This document shows positions 7,047 through 12,871 of a DNA stretch of 12,871 nt, piece by piece. The notes beneath the pieces are model-generated. The model saw nothing but the letters and a program-made list of their open reading frames with translations. It searched no databases and was not told the DNA's origin. Every line of letters begins with the position of its first letter. The stretch's first letter is position 1. The stretch is from an uncultured Bacilli bacterium (GTDB lineage Bacteria > Bacillota_I > Bacilli_A > RF39 > UBA660). Location of the stretch: NCBI GenBank assembly GCA_910587725.1, contig CAJUNG010000046.1, positions 1 through 12,871 on the forward strand, in the 5' to 3' direction. Made by a program: the position numbers and the translations under genes.

Positions 7047-7937
7047 ATGTTAAAAGTAGATCACATTACAAAATACTATGGAGAAATTTGTGCTGTAAAT
7101 CAACTTAGCTTTTCATTAAAAGAGGGAGAGATATTTGGACTTTTAGGAGCAAATGGAGCGGGAAAGACGACAACTTTTCGAATGATTTTGTCCCTTCTTG
7201 AACCAACTAGTGGTAAAGTAACCTTAAATGGAAAAAAAATTGATTATTCCGTGATGGAGAGCTTAGGTTATTTGCCAGAAGAGAGAAGTCTTCTTACTAA
7301 ACTTACTGTAGAAGAACAGATTCTTTATTATGGAAAATTAAAAGGAATGAAAGAAGAAATCATTTTAAAACGATTAGATGAGTATCTTTTAAAGTTTGGT
7401 CTTCTTAATGATAAAAGGAGGAAAATTAAAGAATTATCTAAAGGAAATCAACAAAAGATTCAATTTATTTCTTCGATTATTCATGAACCAAAACTTTTAA
7501 TTTTAGATGAACCTTTTACTGGGTTAGATCCGATTAATGTCAAACAGTTTAAAGAAGTTATCTACGACTTGAAAAAGCGAGGGTGTATGATTATTTTTTC
7601 TTCCCATCAAATGGAACACATTGAAGAATTTTGTGAAAAATTGGTGATTTTAGTTAAAGGAAACGTTGTTCTTTCCGGAGACCTGAAAGAAATTAAAAAA
7701 GCGTATGAAAAGATGAATATATTTATTCGTGGAGATGTGAAGGTTGAAGATATTCAAAAGATTGATGGCGTTTTAGAAGTAATTACCGTAGGTGGAGAAA
7801 TTCTTGTTAGGGTTAAAAATGAACAGATTGTTCCTGCAGTTTTCCAAGTAGTGAAAAAGCGAGATATTAGAAAATTTGTTGTAGAGGAAGCGAGCTTAAA
7901 TGAAATATTTATTGATAAAGTAGGTGAAGTATTATGA
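7047..7937 (+). CDS. ABC transporter ATP-binding protein, NatA/YhaQ-like
   Basis: This 296-residue cytoplasmic ATPase would power the membrane protein encoded just downstream. Motifs in order: Walker A GANGAGKTT (34-42), a Q-loop replaced by the LPEERSL segment (76-82) as in NatA/CcmA-type proteins, signature LSKGNQQ (130-136), Walker B LLILDEP (150-156), D-loop GLDP, and the switch histidine His187 in SSHQME. Residues from about 214 onward form the small C-terminal DUF4162-type domain seen in NatA- and YhaQ-like ATPases of sodium or drug/peptide exporters. AAGGAG nine bases upstream supports the start. The TGA stop overlaps the next gene's ATG (ATGA at 7934-7937), so the pair is translationally coupled. 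The substrate is unknown; NatAB-type Na+ efflux and peptide/antibiotic export are both possible. Confidence 0.93.
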   Translation: MLKVDHITKYYGEICAVNQLSFSLKEGEIFGLLGANGAGKTTTFRMILSLLEPTSGKVTLNGKKIDYSVMESLGYLPEERSLLTKLTVEEQILYYGKLKGMKEEIILKRLDEYLLKFGLLNDKRRKIKELSKGNQQKIQFISSIIHEPKLLILDEPFTGLDPINVKQFKEVIYDLKKRGCMIIFSSHQMEHIEEFCEKLVILVKGNVVLSGDLKEIKKAYEKMNIFIRGDVKVEDIQKIDGVLEVITVGGEILVRVKNEQIVPAVFQVVKKRDIRKFVVEEASLNEIFIDKVGEVL

Positions 7938-9250
7938 GAAGTAAGTTTTGGTTTTTAGTCGGAGAAAGCTTAAAAAAGAAAATAAAAAATAAGTGGTTTC
8001 TTGTTGCTAATGTCGTATTATTGTTGCTCCTTGTCGGGATTTTTAATGCAGATAAAATTGTTGCTTATTTTGGTGGAGATTTTCAAAACACAAAAGAAAT
8101 TATTGTGATGGATACTACAGAAAAATCTTTTCCTATTTTTAAAGAGAAATTAGAACTTGCGAATACTTCCTTTGATTTTGGTTTTTCTTTATCGATAACT
8201 TCAACAATGGACTCTATCGATACATTAAAAGAAGAAATCAAAGGAACGGATAAAATTTTGATTTTTATTGAACCATCCATTTCTTATTTAAAGGCAAGTG
8301 TAGTGAGTGATGCTTATCTAGATACTTCCTTATATCAGTTAATTGTACAAAGTTTAAATGCGACAAAGATGGAGGTTGCGATTAATTCAACTGATATCGA
8401 TATCGAAGAATATCATCATATTACTTCTAATATTGAAGTTGAAAGAATACTTTTAGATAATGAGAAGACAAGTGAGGAAGAAATATCGAAAACGGTTTTA
8501 AGTGTAGTTTTTCCGACATTGATTTTACCATTCTTCATTTTGGTGGTTTTTCTTGTACAAATGATTGGAACAGAAATTAATGAAGAAAAATCTAGTCGTA
8601 GTATGGAGATTATTATTTCTAGTGTTTCTCCTAAAACCCATTTTTTCTCTAAAGTAGCAGCGGGCAATATTTTTGTTTTATTTCAAGCCTTTTTGTTACT
8701 TGTTTATGCCCTTATTGCCTTTATTGTTCGGATTGTTCTTGGTGGGGGAAATTTCTCTTTTGCTTCTTCATCAGGAATAGGAGATTTTTTCTCTACCTTA
8801 ATGAATCGTGGAATACTAGACAAATTATATTATTTTGTTCCGATTGCATTAATTCTTTTTGTTCTTTCTTTTCTTGCGTATTCTCTTTTGGCAGGAATTT
8901 TAGCAAGTATGACCGTTAGTATGGAGGACTTTAATCAAATCCAGGCACCAATTATGTTTATTTGTATGACGGGTTATTATTTATCGATTATGTCTTCTAT
9001 GTTCTCGGGAAGTATTTTTATTCGAGTTTTATCTTATCTTCCTTTTCTTTCTTGTTTACTTTCTCCCGCTTTACTATTGACCGGACAAATTACCATCGTA
9101 GATTCTCTGATTTCGATTGGTCTTTTGCTTCTTTTGAATTACTTCTTTGTCCAACGAGGCTTAAAAGTATATAAGATAGGAATTTTAAATTATTCTACGG
9201 ATAAGATGTGGCAAAAAATTATTCGGGCAGTAAAAAACGGAAAAGAGTAA
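7934..9250 (+). CDS. ABC-2 type transporter permease, NatB/YhaP-like
   Basis: This 438-residue integral membrane protein is the presumed partner of the ATPase encoded upstream. It has one N-terminal membrane segment (about 21-38), an extracytoplasmic domain of about 150 residues (40-185), then about six hydrophobic segments (roughly 190-210, 245-269, 299-325, 338-357, 362-384, 388-406). This is the layout of the ABC2_membrane_3/NatB group. Just after the second segment, GTEINEEKSSRSMEIIISSVSP (212-233) matches the conserved cytoplasmic coupling helix of that family, where an 'EKe.gt.E.ll.sPvs' pattern is expected. The C-terminus is basic and cytoplasmic. The start overlaps the preceding stop. 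No terminator follows within the 78 bases before the next gene, so some read-through into it is possible. Confidence 0.9.
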   Translation: MRSKFWFLVGESLKKKIKNKWFLVANVVLLLLLVGIFNADKIVAYFGGDFQNTKEIIVMDTTEKSFPIFKEKLELANTSFDFGFSLSITSTMDSIDTLKEEIKGTDKILIFIEPSISYLKASVVSDAYLDTSLYQLIVQSLNATKMEVAINSTDIDIEEYHHITSNIEVERILLDNEKTSEEEISKTVLSVVFPTLILPFFILVVFLVQMIGTEINEEKSSRSMEIIISSVSPKTHFFSKVAAGNIFVLFQAFLLLVYALIAFIVRIVLGGGNFSFASSSGIGDFFSTLMNRGILDKLYYFVPIALILFVLSFLAYSLLAGILASMTVSMEDFNQIQAPIMFICMTGYYLSIMSSMFSGSIFIRVLSYLPFLSCLLSPALLLTGQITIVDSLISIGLLLLLNYFFVQRGLKVYKIGILNYSTDKMWQKIIRAVKNGKE

Positions 9251-9264
9251 ATGGAAAATAATGT

Positions 9265-9293
9265 TTGTGTATTCACTTAAATTCTGTTAAAAT
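9265..9293 (+). promoter_or_regulatory. Extended -10 sigma-A promoter of the fused ABC transporter gene
   Basis: TTGTGT (9265-9270), a 17-base spacer and TAAAAT (9288-9293), with TG at 9285-9286 forming TGnTAAAAT. The predicted start, near 9300, makes the TTG at 9299 unusable as a start codon and supports the ATG at 9329. Confidence 0.65.
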
Positions 9294-9328
9294 GATGTTT
9301 GGAGTGTAATGAAAGGATGCGTGATAAA

Positions 9329-11638
9329 ATGCTTGAAGTCAAACATATCAAAAAGAGTTATCAAACAGGAGACTTTGTCCAACATGCGTTAAAAGATGTT
9401 AGTCTATCTTTTCGAGAGAAAGAGTTTGTAGCAATTTTAGGACCTTCTGGTTCAGGGAAGACGACGTTTTTAAATATTATTGGTGGACTTGACCGTTATG
9501 ATTCTGGAGACTTGATTATTAATGGAAAATCGACGAAGAAGTTTAAAGATAAAATGTGGGATAGTTACCGAAATAATTGTATTGGTTTTATTTTTCAAAG
9601 TTATAATTTAATTGGACATATTAGTGTACTTGCGAATGTAGAGTTAGGAATGACGCTTAGTGGAGTTTCCCATAAAGCAAGAAGAGAAAAGGCATTAGAG
9701 GTTTTAGAAAAAGTTGGATTGAAAGATCATGCGCATAAAAAACCTAATCAACTTTCTGGAGGACAGATGCAAAGAGTTGCCATTGCTCGGGCGTTAGCGA
9801 ATAATCCAGATATTATTTTGGCGGATGAACCAACCGGAGCGCTCGACTCTGAAACGAGTGTTTCCATTATGGAACTAATTAAAGAGATTGCTAAAGAAAA
9901 GTTAGTGATTATGGTCACTCATAATCCAGAGCTTGCTAAAGATTATGCTTCTCGTATTGTCGAATTTAAAGACGGAGAAATTATTAATGATACTCATCCG
10001 ATTGAAGAAAAAGAAAAAAGGAAAAATACTTTTGAGATTAGGAAGACGGCGATGAGTTTTCTTACCGCATTGAAGTTATCATTTAATAATATTCGAACAA
10101 AAAAGGGAAGAACGTTTTTAACAGCTTTTGCTTCTAGTATTGGAATCATTGGAATTGCCCTTATTTTATCTTTATCGAATGGTTTTGATATTCAAATTCA
10201 AAAGTTTGAAAAAGATACTTTATCGAATATGCCAATTATCATTAGTGAGCAAGCGATGGAGTTATCGGAAGATGCAATGAAACAGATGACTGGTGCAAAA
10301 AGTGAAAGGGAAGAATATCCAAGTGAGCGAATTGTTTATCCACATAAAATGATGGAAGAGATGATGAGTCATACCAATCAGATTACAAAAGAATACGTAG
10401 ATTTTATTGAAAACTTAAGTAATGAAGATGTTTCTGGTGTTTCTTATACGCGGATGGCAGCATTTAATCTTGTTGGTCTTATCGAAGGAAAATATAAATT
10501 AATCGATACAGCAAATCTTTCCTTTACTTCGATTCCTAAAAAGTTAGATGGTTCTAACGAAGGAGGAATCGTCGATGAGAACTTTGATATTTTAGCCGGA
10601 AGAAAAGCAGTTGAAAAGGAAGATATTTTATTACTCATTGACAGCACGAATAATATTCCTGCCGATGTTATTGACGCCCTTGGATTAGATTCAGAAAAAG
10701 AGAAGATTAGTTTTGATGATTTATTAGGTCGAGAATTGAAAGTAATCTTTAATGATGACTATTATCAAAAACTAGGAGATTATTTTACTGTGAATACTGA
10801 CTTTAAGAAAATGTATCAAGCAGAAGACTCTCTTACGTTGAAGGTTGTTGGTATTGCTAGATGTAAAGAAGATAATATGCTTTATGAAAATTCTTCTGGG
10901 TTAACGGTGACTGAGAAATTACTCGATTATGTGATTGAAAAAAATAGTCAATCAGAAATTGTAAAAAAACAAAGAGATGTAAAATACAATGTATTGACGG
11001 GAGAAGAATTTGAATCTGGTGAAGCTGGTAAAAAGGTAAAATCGGGGATTCTTGCTTACTTAGGTGAAAATAGTGTCCCTGTTGCAATTCAGATTTTTCC
11101 TAAAGATTTTGATGCAAAAGAAAATATTTTAGATGCACTCGATCAATATAATGAAGGGTTAGAGGAAGAAGATAAGATATTGTATACCGATATGGGAGAG
11201 ATGATTTCTTCTTTATCTGGATCAATTATGGATGCAATTACGATTGTTCTTGTTGCATTTTCTGCGATTTCTTTGATTGTAAGTTCAATTATGATTGGAA
11301 TTATTACTTATATTTCTGTTCTTGAACGGACAAAGGAAATTGGTGTGTTACGTAGTTTAGGAGCAAGAAAAAAAGATATTTCTCGCGTATTTAACGCCGA
11401 AACATTTATTATTGGTACGTTATCTGGTGCAATTGGAATTATTATTGCTCGACTTTTAATTATTCCAACAAATATCCTCTTAAAAGATTTTACGGATTTA
11501 GATAATGTCGCTAGAATGAATCCAACACACGCCATCATTCTAATTATCATTAGTGTTTTACTGACTTTAATTGGTGGAGCGATACCTGCTCGAGTTGCCT
11601 CTCGAAAAGATCCGGTAGAATCTCTTAGAACAGAATAA
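9329..11638 (+). CDS. Fused ABC transporter ATPase-permease, MacB/FtsX type
   Basis: The 769-residue product joins a LolD/MacB-type ATPase to an FtsX-family permease. ATPase motifs: Walker A GPSGSGKT (38-45), Q-loop FQSYNL (about 89-94), signature LSGGQMQ (142-148), Walker B ILADEP (163-168), D-loop GALDS, switch His198. Permease: membrane segment about 262-282, an external domain of about 350 residues (283-635), then segments near 638-662, 692-712 and 734-754. The FtsX signature ERTKEIGVLRSLGARKKD lies at 666-683, and the C-terminus is PARVASRKDPVESLR. Such proteins act as mechanotransmitters for export of peptides, toxins or lipoproteins, or for antimicrobial-peptide resistance. The fusion is less usual in Gram-positives than split bceAB-like genes but is known in Bacillota. 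The ATG at 9329 has AAAGGA eleven bases upstream; ATG 9317 is the alternative (four residues more). No two-component system is adjacent, so a Bce-type detoxification role is not supported by context. Confidence 0.93.
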   Translation: MLEVKHIKKSYQTGDFVQHALKDVSLSFREKEFVAILGPSGSGKTTFLNIIGGLDRYDSGDLIINGKSTKKFKDKMWDSYRNNCIGFIFQSYNLIGHISVLANVELGMTLSGVSHKARREKALEVLEKVGLKDHAHKKPNQLSGGQMQRVAIARALANNPDIILADEPTGALDSETSVSIMELIKEIAKEKLVIMVTHNPELAKDYASRIVEFKDGEIINDTHPIEEKEKRKNTFEIRKTAMSFLTALKLSFNNIRTKKGRTFLTAFASSIGIIGIALILSLSNGFDIQIQKFEKDTLSNMPIIISEQAMELSEDAMKQMTGAKSEREEYPSERIVYPHKMMEEMMSHTNQITKEYVDFIENLSNEDVSGVSYTRMAAFNLVGLIEGKYKLIDTANLSFTSIPKKLDGSNEGGIVDENFDILAGRKAVEKEDILLLIDSTNNIPADVIDALGLDSEKEKISFDDLLGRELKVIFNDDYYQKLGDYFTVNTDFKKMYQAEDSLTLKVVGIARCKEDNMLYENSSGLTVTEKLLDYVIEKNSQSEIVKKQRDVKYNVLTGEEFESGEAGKKVKSGILAYLGENSVPVAIQIFPKDFDAKENILDALDQYNEGLEEEDKILYTDMGEMISSLSGSIMDAITIVLVAFSAISLIVSSIMIGIITYISVLERTKEIGVLRSLGARKKDISRVFNAETFIIGTLSGAIGIIIARLLIIPTNILLKDFTDLDNVARMNPTHAIILIIISVLLTLIGGAIPARVASRKDPVESLRTE

Positions 11639-11661
11639 AAACTAGCGCGTGCTAGTTTTTT
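11637..11661. terminator. Bidirectional terminator between the fused ABC gene and the Xre regulator gene
   Basis: A perfect 10-bp stem AAAAACTAGC (11637-11646) / GCTAGTTTTT (11651-11660) closes a GCGT loop, with A/T runs on both sides. It overlaps the TAA of the ABC gene (11636-11638) and encodes the last residues and TAG stop of the minus-strand gene. Confidence 0.88.
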
Positions 11662-11863
11662 CTTGTTGTTCGATTTGAAATAGTTCTCCTGGTGTGCAGT
11701 CTAAATTTTCGCAAAATTCTTCCATGTATTTAAATGAGATAGAGGTGGTTTCTCCTCGAATAATTCGATTTAAATTTCTAGAAGTTAAGTTCATTTTTTG
11801 ACATAACCAATATTTGGATTTCCCTTTTTTCCTTAATAATTCTACAATATTTACGGTTACCAT
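11642..11863 (-). CDS. Small Xre/Cro-type helix-turn-helix regulator (HTH_26-like)
   Basis: The 73-residue protein is a single DNA-binding domain with no effector or oligomerisation domain. It follows the Cro/C1 'YdaS/HTH_26' pattern: an N-terminal helix NIVELLRKKGKSKYWL (5-20), helix-turn-helix WLCQKMNLTSRNLNRIIRGET (about 19-39), then SISFKYMEEFCENLDCTPGELFQI (41-64), where 'le.lC.aLdc.pgdLl.i' is characteristic. The frame is open to 11947, but the ATG at 11863 is chosen because AAGGAG (11879-11874) lies ten bases upstream and a -10 lies just beyond. Also, the domain needs nothing more N-terminal. The gene is divergent from sigK with 132 bases between start codons, so it could regulate sigK, itself, or an unlinked target; this is inference. 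The coding end runs through the shared terminator. Confidence 0.88.
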   Translation of the reverse strand: MVTVNIVELLRKKGKSKYWLCQKMNLTSRNLNRIIRGETTSISFKYMEEFCENLDCTPGELFQIEQQEKTSTR

Positions 11864-11888
11864 AATATCTTGTCTCCTTTTTTGAAAT

Positions 11889-11894
11889 ATTGTA
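11889..11894 (-). promoter_or_regulatory. -10 element of the Xre regulator gene
   Basis: TACAAT on the minus strand (11894-11889) is 25 bases upstream of the ATG at 11863, with AAGGAG in between. The region 17 bases further upstream reads TTATTT, a poor -35, so the promoter may need an activator or be weak. Confidence 0.5.
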
Positions 11895-11943
11895 CCTGAA
11901 GAAAATGATGAAAATAAGATATTTGCGTGACCTGTAGATGAAG

Positions 11944-11971
11944 GCATTTTCCTGTTTATTTTACATATATT
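11944..11971 (+). promoter_or_regulatory. Candidate sigma-E-type promoter of sigK
   Basis: GCATTTT (11944-11950) and CATATATT (11964-11971), 13 bases apart, resemble the Bacillus sigma-E pattern (KMATATT, about 14 bases, CATACANT) with one mismatch in each element. The predicted start, near 11978, gives an 18-base leader with purine-rich AGGAAGGA and GGAAG. In B. subtilis sigK is first transcribed by sigma-E. No convincing sigma-A promoter is present here. Confidence 0.42.
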
Positions 11972-11995
11972 TAACTAGGAAGGAATGGAAGTAGT

Positions 11996-12691
11996 ATGTT
12001 TTTTAAACTGTTGAAAATGTTACGGGAAATTTCGATTTTTACGGCGAGTTATTCTAACAATGTGTTTCCTGAACCACTTAGTAAAGAAGAGGAAGAAAAA
12101 TATTTGAATTTGTTTTTTTCTGGAGATGAAGAAGCAAGGGGAATATTAATTGAGCATAATTTAAGACTTGTTGCTCATATCGTGAAGAAATTTGATTCTA
12201 AAGTAAAAGAGCAAGATGATTTAATTAGTATTGGTACGATTGGTTTGATTAAGGGTGTAGATACGTTTCAAAAATCCAAAGGGAACCGTCTCACTACTTA
12301 CTGTGCGAAATGTATTCAAAATGAGATTTTAATGTATTTTCGAGCGAATAATAAGAATAATAAAAATATTTCCTTGAATGAGTCGGTCGGATTTGATAAA
12401 GATGGAAATGAGATATCCATATTAGATCTTTTAAAGTCACCTAAACCGGATTTTTTAGAGGATATTGATAAAAAAGATAATATTTCTTTATTACGAAAAT
12501 ATTTAGGAATATTAAATTCGAGAGAAAGGGAAATTTTAGAATGTCGTTATGGACTTGGAGATAAGGAGGAGGAGACGCAAAAAGAGATTGCAACACGACT
12601 TCATATCTCTAGAAGTTATGTTTCTCGTATTGAAAAGCGGGCATTGACAAAAATTTTAAGAGAGTTTTTAAAGCAAGAAAATGGTGCTTAA
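11996..12691 (+). CDS. sigK: RNA polymerase sporulation sigma factor sigma-K (pro-form)
   Basis: Sigma-K directs late mother-cell transcription (coat, cortex, mother-cell lysis) during sporulation. The 231-residue product is uninterrupted and matches the family along its length. There is an FPEPLS block (24-29), then IEHNLRLVAHIVKKF (52-66). Region 2 contains DLISIGTIGLIKG (75-87) and CIQNEILMYFR (106-116), and the linker contains DKDGNEIS (134-141). Region 4 contains REREILECRYGL and the HTH ending ISRSYVSRIEKRAL (204-217), the form seen in sigma-K, whereas sigma-E has ISQSYISRLEKR. Residues 1-18 (hydrophobic with Lys/Arg/Glu) precede SYSNN, aligning with the cleaved pro-sequence of Bacillus pro-sigma-K, where SYVKNN follows the cleavage region. 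The ATG at 11996 has GGAAG four bases upstream and AGGAAGGA further back; the internal Met8 lacks a ribosome site. No skin-type element interrupts the gene. A strong terminator overlaps its end. Confidence 0.94.
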   Translation: MFFKLLKMLREISIFTASYSNNVFPEPLSKEEEEKYLNLFFSGDEEARGILIEHNLRLVAHIVKKFDSKVKEQDDLISIGTIGLIKGVDTFQKSKGNRLTTYCAKCIQNEILMYFRANNKNNKNISLNESVGFDKDGNEISILDLLKSPKPDFLEDIDKKDNISLLRKYLGILNSREREILECRYGLGDKEEETQKEIATRLHISRSYVSRIEKRALTKILREFLKQENGA

Positions 12692-12707
12692 AACTCTCTT
12701 TTTTTAA
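12658..12707 (+). terminator. Terminator of sigK
   Basis: The left arm AAGAGAGTTTTTAAAGC (12658-12674) pairs with GCTTAAAACTCTCTT (12686-12700), allowing two bulged bases, with an 11-base loop, followed by TTTTT. The whole left arm, the loop and the stop codon lie within the last eleven codons of sigK. Confidence 0.85.
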
Positions 12708-12771
12708 ATTTTTTACCGTAAAAGAAGTTAATTGGTGAAATAAATATGTTTTTTTGATTGTCAACTTTTTG

Positions 12772-12805
12772 TATAATTTGGGAAAAACTTTGTTTCAAGT
12801 TGAAA
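12772..12805 (+). promoter_or_regulatory. -10 hexamer followed by a palindrome, possible control region of a gene beyond the window
   Basis: TATAAT (12772-12777) is followed fifteen bases later by the perfect palindrome TTTCAA-G-TTGAAA (12793-12805), near the predicted transcription start and in an operator-like position. The -35 position is only a T run, so the promoter is uncertain. No coding start is visible before the window ends at 12871. Confidence 0.35.
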
Positions 12806-12871
12806 AATCCGTAATCAAGTGACTTTCTAAGCTTTTACAAGTGTTTTTTGTGAATTTCTTGAAAAATTGTA

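Noticed and set aside
9299..9328. TTG start at 9299 for the fused ABC protein
   Set aside because: It coincides with the predicted transcription start. ATG 9329 gives the standard MLEVKHIKKSY beginning of such ATPases.
11864..11947. Upstream extension of the Xre regulator to 11947
   Set aside because: The added 28 residues are not part of the domain and cover the promoter region; AAGGAG supports 11863.
11996..12691. sigK gene as sigma-E
   Set aside because: The FPEPLS start block, DKDGNEIS linker and ISRSYVSRIEKRAL match sigma-K. No spoIIGA lies upstream.
12759..12764. Perfect TTGACA on the minus strand
   Set aside because: The hexamer 16-17 bases downstream is TATTTC/ATTTCA, a poor -10, and the direction leads only into the end of sigK.

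Overview
The window is AT-rich DNA from a low-GC Bacillota. UGA is used as a normal stop (261-263, 5873-5875, 7935-7937), so this is not a code-4 mollicute. A complete sporulation sigma factor of the sigma-K type and a lipoteichoic-acid-synthase-type enzyme point to a spore-forming, Gram-positive member of the Bacilli/Erysipelotrichia side of the phylum. The lineage is inference; sigma-K itself is a strong match. I see no rRNA, tRNA, CRISPR array or complete insertion sequence.

Layout. 1-263 is the 3' end of an Rpn/PD-(D/E)XK 'transposase-like' nuclease gene, closed by a terminator whose T-tract overlaps the next promoter. 385-2743 is the division pair ftsA-ftsZ, one base apart. 2918-5014 encodes a membrane-anchored LTA synthase/phosphoglycerol transferase. 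5117-5875 encodes a 252-residue protein I cannot name, which carries an internal motif repeat. A HAD phosphatase lies on the minus strand (5928-6707) and is convergent with it across a shared hairpin. A 339-base gap follows, ending in a good sigma-A promoter. 7047-9250 is a two-gene ABC-2 exporter (NatA/NatB-like) with an ATGA overlap. 9329-11638 is a fused MacB/FtsX-type ABC ATPase-permease with its own extended -10 promoter. 11642-11863 (minus) encodes a small single-domain Xre-type regulator, and 11996-12691 is sigK, transcribed divergently from it. The last 180 bases hold a -10-like hexamer and a short palindrome, probably the control region of a gene outside the window.

How it fits together. 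Most genes are envelope functions: septum placement (FtsA recruiting FtsZ to the membrane), polyglycerolphosphate polymer synthesis, and two export or lipoprotein/peptide-handling ABC systems. They sit beside a late mother-cell sporulation sigma factor. The sigma-K gene is uninterrupted and keeps a hydrophobic N-terminal extension resembling the pro-sequence of Bacillus pro-sigma-K. Upstream of it is a sigma-E-like promoter rather than a sigma-A one. Genes are compactly packed: several terminator hairpins include the stop codon or the last codons of the gene they follow, and two are shared between convergent genes. The main candidates for something undescribed are the 252-residue repeat protein and the regulator/sigK divergent pair. 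I do not see a clear new multi-gene system.
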